From contig FR882600.1 of NCBI GenBank assembly GCA_000435715.1, positions 167,829 through 177,237 on the forward strand: a DNA stretch of 9,409 nt, given 5' to 3'. The position numbers and the translations under genes are program-made. The DNA is from Firmicutes bacterium CAG:145 (lineage in GTDB: Bacteria > Bacillota > Clostridia > Peptostreptococcales > Anaerovoracaceae). This document shows positions 1 to 6,587 of this stretch, piece after piece (within the stretch, counting starts at the first letter, position 1; each line of letters starts with the position of its first letter). The notes beneath the pieces are model-generated. The model made no database searches and was not told the DNA's origin. It saw nothing but the letters and a program-made list of their open reading frames with translations.

Positions 1-3000
1 TCTTCCGTAAGATATGGAAGTTCCATCGTTAGTCACCGTAAATGATCCGTCCTGCTCTGCCTGTACGTCTGCAGGTATTGGCGCTCCTTGCGTCAGCGGA
101 GTAACGCGGAACGAGAAGTCACATTTTGAAAGCGGCATGCTTCCGCCGGAAAGATCTGTGTAGATCTTGTTTCCGTTAGGTCCCGCCCAGATAGATTCAG
201 CGTCATATCTGTTGGTGATCAGCGCTTTATCAGTCTCAGTACCTGTAGCTTTCGCATCGTCGTCAGTAGTCTGAACCATAGTCGCCTCGGCGTCTAAGGT
301 TCCGTCTCCGCTATCTGTAACTTCTACAGTGACTGTGTACAAAGCCTGTGAGTATGACAATCCTGGAGCCTTTGAGTCAGGCTCTTTTTCATAGATTATA
401 TAGGTGTAAGTTCCAGGTTTGGTAAATTCAGCTTTTCCGAAATCAAACGGAACTTGCTGACCGTCGGTATACTGGCCATCGGATAATGCCTCTGTCTCGG
501 TTTCCGCCTTTTCGGTAGCCGGCGCCTTGTCATCCTTTTCTATTACGAACAGGAACGAGTCCCCCTGCTTCCAGTCTCTGCCGTCGAGAACTTTAGCTCC
601 TACAAAGAACTCCGAAGTGTCTACGGAATCCGGAAGGGATGCGCTGTACGTGTTCAGGAATTCAGCGCTTTTCTCTTCGCCGCCCGTTATGTCTCCCTGA
701 GCTCCTTCAGCAGACGTCTGAGTGAATCCGCTAGGAATATTTTGTTCTGTTACTTCGTAACTTGCCCCGTCAGGGAGTCCATATATATAGATGCTCTCTC
801 CCGCCTTGAGCTTGAACGTATCTCCGTCTTTTATGAGGAAATCTCTTCCCTGTTGATCGCCGCTGCGGTCAAATATCTTAGCGTTGTATTCTTCGTCAGC
901 TCCGGAAAGATCCAAGCTGAACTCAAATTCCGTATCTTTATATTTTGCTGCGTCAAATCCGTCCGCCACGTCTATATTCTTGGTGACTTTGAGAGTTCCC
1001 GGCAGATCTATATACATACGTCCGTTGTTGCCCAGATAAGCTGCGATATATTTTGCTGTTTCAAGGCTCATGTCATTCCATCTATGGTCAGCAATATCTA
1101 ATGCAGTCTCTGTCCTGTTATCAACCTTTACATCGTGCATATCCGTTACTGTAGTCAGTCTCGGAGTGCCGGCAGGTATATAATACTGGCCGTTTTCTCC
1201 CACTTTCGCCGACCTCAGTAATTCTTGCAGTCCTGAGCCTGATATATCTATGGAATAAGTTTCTGCCTTACCTGTTCCTACATTGTAGTATGATCTCTGA
1301 TAATAATATCCCGATTGTCCTCCTATAGACCCTGTTATAGGCCTGTTTCCGTCCGGGTCAGAGAAGAGGTAAGAATCCTCTGTGAAATAATAATAGCTGT
1401 TGTTAACGGCAGGTGTAAATCCTGCTACCGTATCTCCGAATTCTGCACCCTTGCTGAAAGCGTTGGTGTAGAAGCTTACTTTGCCGTCTTCAGAGTTCTC
1501 ACTTATATATCTGGCGAGAGATGAATCAGGTTCATTGAGAGCGTCCTCTACTCCGTCCTTGAGGCTCACCCCGTAGAACAATCTTATAGGATAAGTCTCA
1601 TTGACAGTCGTCTTTGGATTCTCCGGATCTTCCGAATCCACATCAAAATCTCTCAGAGGTATCATAGCCGCCGGAATCTTTACCGTGACCAAATCTCCTT
1701 CTTTCAGATCCTTGCCATGTTCGACCGTAATCTCTATGGTATTGAGGTCACCGTTAGGGTAGATAGCGTTTCCTGCAGTTCCCTCAAAAGTATAGGTGTC
1801 CGTATTTCCGTCTGTAGTCTTTCCTCCCGCTTTCAGGTCGAACCTCTGGCTGGCAAATACTATGGTTTTGAATCCGTCTACTTCCATGTAATCTCCAAGC
1901 CTGTCTGTGAAGGTTATGTAACCGTCATCCGTACCGTCCACAGGATCGCCGCTGGGCTTTTCTATCTGAGTAGGATATCCCGCGGAACTTACAATCTCTT
2001 CTGATATTTCTGTAAATATATTGTTAAGCGCGTCGGCATTGTCAGCTACTTTATAATATGCCGCCTCTTCACTTACTCTTTGTCCCAAATCATCGTAATC
2101 TTTGGCCTGGGGATAATTCGACGACATGGCGTTCATATAATTGTTTACGTCATTATTTCCGTTTGGATTTGCGCCTTCGAATATTCCTATAGTATAGATG
2201 AGAGCCTTGTCATCTTTCAGTTCTTTAGCTGTTCCGATGACATCGTTGGCCACAGATCCGTCGAACCCGTTGCCGTGATTAGGTTCACCGTCTGTAAAGA
2301 AGATGACTACCTTTTTTGCGTTGTCTCTGGAGCCGGATAAAACAGTTTTAGCCGAATCCATTCCGGAATCAGCATAAGTAGCTCCGTTAGCATACAGATT
2401 GTTCACAGTTGTCATCAGAGACTGCTTGTTATCATCGCTGCACTCCTGAAGTCCCGCTACAATATTGCTTCCGCTAGCATAGCTGACTATAGATATGTGA
2501 TGTTTATCTTCTGTATCGGCTATATCGTTGTTGATCTTCGCCGTCTCCTCTATGAAATTGCCGACAGCTTCTTTCAGAGAATCCATTTTGGTGACATTTC
2601 TTAAGATGTACATCTGGTAATGATCGGGGGCATTGTCGGATGCGCTTGTCTTAAAGCTTATCCTTTTGCCGTCCAGTTCCCAGTGATAGCTGAACCATCC
2701 GTCACTCACCTTTGTCAGTTTTTTATATTCACCATCGTCCAGTACGTAACGATCTACCGTAAACACATTTGCTTCAGTATCATAAGTAGGCGCATAGATC
2801 TCTTCGTCTCCGAATTCTTCTGCCATGCTTCCCGAGGTGTCCAGAACCATCACTATGTCTAAAGGTTGTCCGTCTAACATAGTCTTTACATTAGATGTGG
2901 ATGAAAGCGCTGAAAGTGCTACCATAAAATCAGAATCACCCTTTTCTATGGTGATTCCTGAAGGGCTCAGCGTGACATTCTCTGAAAATACGCTCTTGTC

Positions 3001-3231
3001 CGTCCACACACGTCCTATATATTTAGTATTATTCTCGGCTATATCTTTCCAGCCGTCCATTGATGAAGCATCAGTCACCAGTCCTGTTCCTGCTGCCTTT
3101 GCAGTTTCGCCTGTATTAAGTCCAGACGAAGCGTATATGATCCCGCCTGAGATCATACATATTATCATCAATACTATAAGTATAGAAAGCGGTCGCTTTC
3201 TTATACCTCCTGATGATCTTTCTTTTTTCAT
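1..3231 (-). CDS. VWA-domain surface protein with pilin-type isopeptide domains (C-terminal part outside window)
   Basis: The reading frame is open for 1077 codons and runs off the window edge, so the C-terminus (where a sortase signal would be) is not seen. The N-terminus has a basic start and a hydrophobic stretch (about residues 14-34), which looks like a signal peptide. A VWA domain spans about residues 125-415, with MIDAS residues D131, S133, S135 (DTSGSM), T285 and D314 (TDGEP); an extra block of about 60-70 residues follows the DTSGSM motif. A long Tyr/Asn-rich region follows. Residues about 748-865 form a pilin-like beta domain with K751, E829 and N860, and about 875-1010 a Spy0128/FctA-like domain with K880, E948 and N1007. 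These are the expected positions for Lys-Asn isopeptide bonds with a catalytic Glu. A further domain starts before the edge. By family this is a wall-linked adhesin or pilus-tip protein; the ligand is unknown. The start at 3231 follows AGGAGGG at 3242-3248. The ATG at 3239 hits a stop after two codons. Expression probably depends on the invertible segment just upstream. Confidence 0.9.
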   Translation of the reverse strand, partial: MKKERSSGGIRKRPLSILIVLMIICMISGGIIYASSGLNTGETAKAAGTGLVTDASSMDGWKDIAENNTKYIGRVWTDKSVFSENVTLSPSGITIEKGDSDFMVALSALSSTSNVKTMLDGQPLDIVMVLDTSGSMAEEFGDEEIYAPTYDTEANVFTVDRYVLDDGEYKKLTKVSDGWFSYHWELDGKRISFKTSASDNAPDHYQMYILRNVTKMDSLKEAVGNFIEETAKINNDIADTEDKHHISIVSYASGSNIVAGLQECSDDNKQSLMTTVNNLYANGATYADSGMDSAKTVLSGSRDNAKKVVIFFTDGEPNHGNGFDGSVANDVIGTAKELKDDKALIYTIGIFEGANPNGNNDVNNYMNAMSSNYPQAKDYDDLGQRVSEEAAYYKVADNADALNNIFTEISEEIVSSAGYPTQIEKPSGDPVDGTDDGYITFTDRLGDYMEVDGFKTIVFASQRFDLKAGGKTTDGNTDTYTFEGTAGNAIYPNGDLNTIEITVEHGKDLKEGDLVTVKIPAAMIPLRDFDVDSEDPENPKTTVNETYPIRLFYGVSLKDGVEDALNEPDSSLARYISENSEDGKVSFYTNAFSKGAEFGDTVAGFTPAVNNSYYYFTEDSYLFSDPDGNRPITGSIGGQSGYYYQRSYYNVGTGKAETYSIDISGSGLQELLRSAKVGENGQYYIPAGTPRLTTVTDMHDVKVDNRTETALDIADHRWNDMSLETAKYIAAYLGNNGRMYIDLPGTLKVTKNIDVADGFDAAKYKDTEFEFSLDLSGADEEYNAKIFDRSGDQQGRDFLIKDGDTFKLKAGESIYIYGLPDGASYEVTEQNIPSGFTQTSAEGAQGDITGGEEKSAEFLNTYSASLPDSVDTSEFFVGAKVLDGRDWKQGDSFLFVIEKDDKAPATEKAETETEALSDGQYTDGQQVPFDFGKAEFTKPGTYTYIIYEKEPDSKAPGLSYSQALYTVTVEVTDSGDGTLDAEATMVQTTDDDAKATGTETDKALITNRYDAESIWAGPNGNKIYTDLSGGSMPLSKCDFSFRVTPLTQGAPIPADVQAEQDGSFTVTNDGTSISYGR

Positions 3232-3291
3232 TATTGCATGTCCCTCCTATCCATAAAGAGTTTGGTAATGTGAATAGATCTTTTCTCATAA

Positions 3292-3310
3292 AACATAATG
3301 TCTATTATGT
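3292..3310 (+). repeat. Left inverted repeat of the invertible segment
   Basis: The repeat is A plus ACATAAT-GTCT-ATTATGT. The two 7-bp arms are themselves palindromic, so only the four central bases (and the leading A) give the site a direction. It matches the reverse complement of 3526-3544 at all 19 positions. Read in the same direction, the two copies differ at all four central bases, so they are inverted and not direct repeats. It lies 61 bp upstream of the surface-protein start codon. The dyad form suits binding of two recombinase monomers with strand exchange in the centre. An operator for a dimeric regulator is the alternative reading. Confidence 0.85.
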
Positions 3311-3337
3311 ATCTGCCCGCCAACGTACCTAAAAACG

Positions 3338-3370
3338 AAAAATAAAAAACACGCCCGGCAGGCGAGCGTG
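3338..3370 (-). terminator. Intrinsic terminator inside the invertible segment, facing the surface-protein gene
   Basis: On the minus strand a GC-rich hairpin (CACGC at 3370-3366 pairing with GCGTG at 3354-3350, extended by two more pairs after a small bulge) is followed at once by T6-A-T5 (3349-3338). The plus strand has no T tract after the hairpin, so it works in one direction only. In the assembled orientation it would stop any transcript coming from the recombinase gene before it reaches the surface-protein gene. After inversion it would face the other way. Confidence 0.75.
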
Positions 3371-3467
3371 CTCAAGGGGTATATTTCACAACATACTGGC
3401 TTATTGTTAAATCTTACAGACTACCCGAATGAAATCTCAGCATGCAGTTATGTGAAAAAATTTTATG

Positions 3468-3496
3468 TAGTTTTTTAAATCCATATGTGATATAAT
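3468..3496 (+). promoter_or_regulatory. Extended -10 promoter inside the invertible segment
   Basis: TATAAT lies at 3491-3496, preceded by TGA (3488-3490), which gives a TGn extended -10 element. The -35 position for 17-bp spacing (3468-3473, TAGTTT) is poor, which extended -10 promoters tolerate. As assembled, transcription would start near 3503 and run rightwards into the 3' end of the recombinase gene, antisense to it. After inversion the same promoter would face the surface-protein gene. Confidence 0.65.
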
Positions 3497-3525
3497 TATG
3501 ATAACTTAATTTAGTTTTTTTCGAA

Positions 3526-3544
3526 ACATAATAGACATTATGTT
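3526..3544 (-). repeat. Right inverted repeat, overlapping the recombinase stop codon
   Basis: This is the second perfect copy of the 19-bp element, in opposite orientation (plus strand reads ACATAAT-AGAC-ATTATGT then T). The recombinase stop codon (3538-3540) lies in its outer arm, and the last sense codons lie outside the central AGAC. Because the outer arm stays in place during inversion, the recombinase reading frame is unchanged in both orientations. Confidence 0.85.
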
Positions 3545-4377
3545 GTAAGAATATTCTGAAGCTGATCCAGCATATCCATATGCTGGCGTCCTGCTTCCAT
3601 GGTATATATCCTGGTGGTATTGATATTGCTGTGTCCCAGTACATCTGCAAGCCTGACGATATCTCCGTCTATGGAGTAGAAAGTCCTGGCAAAGAGATGT
3701 CTTAGATTATGGGGGAATACTTTCTCTGGGTTTACGCCGGATATCTCACAGAGTTCTTTCATCTTTCTCCATATACTTGTCCTGTCTATGGGATTTCCGT
3801 TCTTACTTAAGAATATAGGTCCGGATTTAATACCGGATTTTTTGATATATGGGATCAAGAATTCCTGAATGAGAGAGGGAATCAGTATGATCCTCTTTTT
3901 ATTTTTACAGTCTACGACCGCCTTCCCGGATGCCACGGCTTCAGCGGTAATATACCTGAGTTCGCTGACTCTTATACCCGTCCCGCACATCGTTCTTATC
4001 ATCAGCGACGTCTGTTCATCATCTGCGGCGTCTATGAGCCTTTTATATTCCAATCTGCTCAGTTCCTTATCTTGCCGAGCAAAGATCTGTTTCTGAACCT
4101 TGATATATCTGACGCAGAACGCTTCCATATCTTCAAACCTGAAATAACAGTTGAGAGAGGCTATCATGGAATTGACGCTGGCCGGAGTATATCTCTCCGC
4201 CAGATACGTCTTATACCTGATCGCCGACTCCTTGTCCAAATAATTATCCCCGAGAAAAACCGAGAATTTTTTAATGTCTCTTATATACTTCTCGATAGTT
4301 GCTTTACTCTTCTCTTCACTGTACAGATGTTCTTCAAATCTTTTTATGTCTCGCGGCCGTATCTTCTTTTTTTTCAT
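3538..4377 (-). CDS. Tyrosine site-specific recombinase (XerC/XerD-like integrase family)
   Basis: This 279-residue protein is about the length of short Xer-type and DNA-invertase tyrosine recombinases. The N-terminal part (about 5-95) looks like the SAM-like core-binding domain. The catalytic domain (about 105-275) shows the full set of active residues: R136 in GTGIRVSEL, K158 in the beta-hairpin, H223 and R226 in HNLRH, H249 in LGHSN, and the nucleophile Y258 in TTRIYT. The start follows AAGGAGGGAC and is clear. The stop codon lies inside the right inverted repeat, tying the gene physically to the invertible segment. The likely job is inversion of that segment to switch the downstream surface protein on and off. 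General Xer chromosome-dimer resolution is less likely given the repeats. The extended -10 promoter in the segment now reads antisense to its 3' end, which could damp its expression in this orientation. Confidence 0.92.
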   Translation of the reverse strand: MKKKKIRPRDIKRFEEHLYSEEKSKATIEKYIRDIKKFSVFLGDNYLDKESAIRYKTYLAERYTPASVNSMIASLNCYFRFEDMEAFCVRYIKVQKQIFARQDKELSRLEYKRLIDAADDEQTSLMIRTMCGTGIRVSELRYITAEAVASGKAVVDCKNKKRIILIPSLIQEFLIPYIKKSGIKSGPIFLSKNGNPIDRTSIWRKMKELCEISGVNPEKVFPHNLRHLFARTFYSIDGDIVRLADVLGHSNINTTRIYTMEAGRQHMDMLDQLQNILTT

Positions 4378-4407
4378 GTTGTCCCTCCTTAACTATCTGC
4401 TTAAGAT

Positions 4408-4435
4408 ATTTTATCCCATTAAGGAGCTAATATAA
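4408..4435 (-). promoter_or_regulatory. Possible weak promoter for the recombinase gene
   Basis: In the 65-bp gap upstream of the recombinase, the minus strand carries TAAAAT (4413-4408) with a poor TTATAT at -35 spacing of 16. The region is AT-rich and such matches arise by chance. Cotranscription from the secreted-protein gene upstream is an equally good reading, as I see no terminator between them. Confidence 0.25.
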
Positions 4436-4442
4436 TATTTAT

Positions 4443-5243
4443 TCACATGTATATCTCGCTTTTTTGAAGAATATTTTCGTCACAGTCATTTAAGACTTCC
4501 CTGTCGGCTGAAATTACATAAAAGTATATACTTGCGCCTAATTCTTCAAAATATTTTCCGTAGACGCGGCCAAACAACTCGACAGGGGCGAAGTCCTCTT
4601 CCGTCCCGTATCCCGGAGATCCGTACTGAATATAATTTCTTAAAAAAGTCTTCTTATTGTGGAGAATGCCGCTGGCCAGGATCTCTGCGTCCACCGCATA
4701 CCATCCGTCATACCCTGCCATCTTTACATCTCCGTATACTTCATCCGTTTGCCAGTCGAATAACTGCTTTTGTACGGGGAGTCCCAGATCTTGCAGAACC
4801 AGATGCGTATAATCATATTCAGGTATTTTTCCGGCTTCTTCCACATTCAGACTTCCGCTTTCATCAAATCCGTAATCTCCCTCCACACAGTAAGCTCCGT
4901 AAAAGCTGCTGTAATAAGGCGAACTGTCATCATATATCCTGCTGCATCCTCTTTTCAGGTCGAATTCAGGGAAGTTATACATTATGGTCAGGCGGTCTGC
5001 CTGCCCTCCCGAAAATCCTCTGAATCCACTGTCGGCATTAAAAGTCATCACAAAGGGGTACCATCCTTCGCCGGAGGGTATCTGTATCCGAACGCCTTTT
5101 TGAGCCATATAGCTGTCCTCTGCTTCCATGCGGCTGTAAACGCTCATGGCGCCGAGGCTTATGCCGTAAGCCCCCAGCGGAGACAGCATGATCGCGAAGA
5201 TCAGCAGAGCTGAAATCAGAATAATTAAGCTTTTCTTCTTCAT
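4443..5243 (-). CDS. Secreted or membrane-anchored protein of unknown function
   Basis: I do not recognise this 266-residue protein. It starts with MKKK and a hydrophobic stretch (about 5-28) that could be a signal peptide or an uncleaved N-terminal anchor; there is no lipobox cysteine. The rest is acidic and rich in Tyr, Gly and Asp. GEGWYPFVMTF (about 59-69) and GYDGWYAVDAEIL (about 178-190) suggest a beta-rich extracellular domain that may repeat loosely. No further transmembrane segment or sortase signal is visible. The start is supported by AGGAGGT just upstream. The gene is 65 bp from the recombinase on the same strand, so the two may be cotranscribed, and it diverges from the LOG-family operon. 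A role tied to the surface switch is possible but rests only on position. Confidence 0.8.
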   Translation of the reverse strand: MKKKSLIILISALLIFAIMLSPLGAYGISLGAMSVYSRMEAEDSYMAQKGVRIQIPSGEGWYPFVMTFNADSGFRGFSGGQADRLTIMYNFPEFDLKRGCSRIYDDSSPYYSSFYGAYCVEGDYGFDESGSLNVEEAGKIPEYDYTHLVLQDLGLPVQKQLFDWQTDEVYGDVKMAGYDGWYAVDAEILASGILHNKKTFLRNYIQYGSPGYGTEEDFAPVELFGRVYGKYFEELGASIYFYVISADREVLNDCDENILQKSEIYM

Positions 5244-5262
5244 TGTACCTCCTATTCTTGCA

Positions 5263-5292
5263 TTGACTTTCTCTCAAATTTTTCGATATAAT
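5263..5292 (+). promoter_or_regulatory. Sigma-A type promoter for the LOG/C26 operon
   Basis: TTGACT (5263-5268) and TATAAT (5287-5292) are separated by 18 bp. A second TATAAT overlaps at 5292-5297 but its spacing is too long. Transcription would start near 5299, giving a leader of about 93 nt before the start codon at 5392. Confidence 0.75.
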
Positions 5293-5300
5293 ATAATAAA

Positions 5301-5354
5301 TGACGGATTTTTTTAATCTATAGGCAGCGGACTTTGCAAAATCGCTTGCCGTCA
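5301..5354 (+). promoter_or_regulatory. Possible structured leader of the LOG/C26 operon
   Basis: Just after the predicted transcription start, GGCAGCG (5323-5329) can pair with CGCTTGCC (5343-5350, one bulged T), closed further out by TGAC (5301-5304) with GTCA (5351-5354). There is no T tract, so it is not a plain terminator. I do not recognise a known riboswitch class. It may be a chance fold. Confidence 0.3.
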
Positions 5355-5391
5355 TGAGTTCCGATTTAAAATGGTAAGGGGGGGCAGGCAC

Positions 5392-5937
5392 ATGAATATT
5401 TGTATCTTCGGAGCCAGCAGCGATGAAATCAGTGAAATTTATGTAAGAGAAGTTTTTCTTTTAGGCTCTAAGATAGCAGAACGCGGTCATGGTCTAATCT
5501 TCGGCGGCGGCGCCGGCGGCCTGATGGGAGCTGCGGTCAGAGGTGTACAGGAGAAGAACGGATATTCTCTGGGCATTGCCCCGCATTTTTTTGACAAACC
5601 GGGCATATTGCATGGTAGCTGCAGCGAATTCATATTCACCGATACCATGCGCCAACGTAAACAGATCATGGAAGAGCGTTCCGACGCTTTCATCGCAGTC
5701 CCCGGAGGAATAGGCACATTCGAGGAGTTCTTTGAAATACTCACTTTAAGGCAGCTGAACCGGCACCATAAGCCCATAGCGGTATTCAATATAAACGGTT
5801 ATTATGATCCTCTGACTGCGATGATAGATCACGCTTTTGAGCAGGGATTTATGCGATCCGGCTCAAAAGATCTGTACGAAGTTTTCACCAAGACCTGCGA
5901 TCTTCTCGATTACATAGAAAAGGAGGCCAAAAAATGA
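5392..5937 (+). CDS. LOG-family protein (cytokinin riboside 5'-monophosphate phosphoribohydrolase-like)
   Basis: The 181-residue protein matches the LOG family in length and layout: a Rossmann-like start (MNICIFGAS), a glycine-rich segment GGGAGGLMG (38-46), a MRQRK segment (86-90) corresponding to the family's RK motif, and PGGIGTFEE (104-112), which fits the family signature PGGxGTxxE. Family members cleave nucleoside 5'-monophosphates to free base and ribose 5-phosphate in the cytosol; the substrate in non-plant-associated bacteria is usually not established. I chose ATG 5392 because the G-rich SD sits right before it and homology starts there. An in-frame ATG at 5371 lies upstream of that SD. 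The stop overlaps the next start (ATGA), which implies a shared role with the amidotransferase-like gene. Confidence 0.9.
   Translation: MNICIFGASSDEISEIYVREVFLLGSKIAERGHGLIFGGGAGGLMGAAVRGVQEKNGYSLGIAPHFFDKPGILHGSCSEFIFTDTMRQRKQIMEERSDAFIAVPGGIGTFEEFFEILTLRQLNRHHKPIAVFNINGYYDPLTAMIDHAFEQGFMRSGSKDLYEVFTKTCDLLDYIEKEAKK
5921..5926 (+). promoter_or_regulatory. Strong ribosome binding site inside the LOG gene for the C26 gene
   Basis: A full AGGAGG lies 7 nt before ATG 5934, within the last codons of the LOG gene. With the 4-nt ATGA overlap this supports coupled translation of the two proteins and fixes the second start. Confidence 0.85.
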
Positions 5938-6587
5938 TACTGGCAATAGCTACAAGAGCAGAAAACATCCCGGAAGAAAAGCCTTTCGACGACAGGTTTT
6001 ATCTTACCGCATATTTTAAAAAAATATTCGACGACATGGGAATACTTCTCTTTCCCCTCATATCAGACAAAAACCTGTCAATCGCCGCCGATATGGCAAA
6101 CGGCCTCATACTCCCGGGCAGCTACACAGATATAGACCCTTCATATTACGGGCATCAGCCTCTGAAGGGGAAAAATTATACAAAAGATGAATATAAAAGC
6201 GATATGGCCATGATCAGAGCTTTTGAACAGGCTGGCAAGCCTATACTGGGCATCTGCGGAGGAATGCAGTCCATCAATGTTTACTTCGGCGGAACTCTGC
6301 ATCAACAAATACCCGGGCACTTTACGGACGGCGCCATGCAGGCCGCATATCTTGCTGAAGGGTCATTTCTTCACAGTATATACCGCAAAGATCAGATACA
6401 GATAAATTCCTTCCACAATCAAGCGGTGGATAAGGTCGCACCGGGATTCAAGGTGACGGCAAGGGCCAAAGACGGTATAACCGAAGCCATAGAAGGAAAA
6501 AACATCATAGGCGTACAGTGGCACCCGGAGGTGCTTTTCGATACGGATTTCTTCAGATCTTTTGTAAACATGTGTATACCAAAATAG
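5934..6587 (+). CDS. Class C26 glutamine amidotransferase-like hydrolase (gamma-glutamyl-GABA hydrolase/PuuD-like)
   Basis: The 217-residue protein is a class I glutamine amidotransferase fold of the peptidase C26 group. Visible landmarks are PGSYTDIDP (61-69), the nucleophile elbow GICGGMQSINV with C108, the NSFHNQ segment (158-163) that in this family lines the substrate pocket, and VQWHPE with catalytic H197 and E199. PuuD-type relatives hydrolyse gamma-glutamyl amides such as gamma-glutamyl-GABA; they are usually around 240-255 residues, so this one is somewhat short. No putrescine pathway genes are nearby, so that exact substrate is not supported. It is coupled to the LOG-family gene and followed by a terminator, so the two-gene unit appears complete. 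Confidence 0.88.
   Translation: MILAIATRAENIPEEKPFDDRFYLTAYFKKIFDDMGILLFPLISDKNLSIAADMANGLILPGSYTDIDPSYYGHQPLKGKNYTKDEYKSDMAMIRAFEQAGKPILGICGGMQSINVYFGGTLHQQIPGHFTDGAMQAAYLAEGSFLHSIYRKDQIQINSFHNQAVDKVAPGFKVTARAKDGITEAIEGKNIIGVQWHPEVLFDTDFFRSFVNMCIPK

Larger units (their letters stand above)
3292..3544. other. Predicted invertible promoter/terminator segment (phase-variation switch)
   Basis: This is the 306-bp gene-free stretch between the surface-protein gene and the recombinase gene. What is seen: two perfect 19-bp inverted repeats around 215 bp, a tyrosine recombinase ending in one repeat, an outward-facing extended -10 promoter near the right end, and an intrinsic terminator facing the surface-protein gene near the left end. 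What is known: tyrosine recombinases next to short inverted repeats commonly flip promoters of surface structures, as for flagellar and cell-wall protein switches in Clostridioides difficile. What is inferred: the assembled orientation is OFF, since the promoter points away from the surface gene and the terminator blocks read-through from the recombinase side. Inversion maps position x to 6836 minus x. It would place the promoter at about 3340-3368 pointing at the gene, with a leader of about 100 nt. Confidence 0.8.

Noticed and set aside
2825..3256. Plus-strand ORF of 143 codons opposite the surface-protein gene
   Set aside because: It lies wholly over the signal peptide and VWA coding region, has no SD or recognisable domain, and the minus-strand frame is clearly the real gene.
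3295..3323. Possible minus-strand promoter across the left repeat (TTGGCG, 17 bp, CATTAT) that would drive the surface gene in the assembled orientation
   Set aside because: Each box matches only 4 of 6 consensus bases in AT-rich DNA, far weaker than the TGn-TATAAT promoter facing the other way. If real, the assembled state would be low rather than fully OFF, so transcription start mapping should look here.
3292..3544. Repeats as the ends of an insertion sequence or integrated element
   Set aside because: The recombinase gene lies outside the segment, the segment encodes no protein, and no target-site duplication is seen. An invertible cassette fits better.
3414..3650. Minus-strand ORF of 78 codons running from the recombinase end into the invertible segment
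   Set aside because: It is an out-of-frame shadow of the recombinase, without an SD or family features, and it would be altered by inversion.
4532..5213. Two overlapping plus-strand ORFs opposite the secreted-protein gene
   Set aside because: They lack ribosome binding sites and recognisable domains, while the minus-strand gene has a signal peptide and strong SD.
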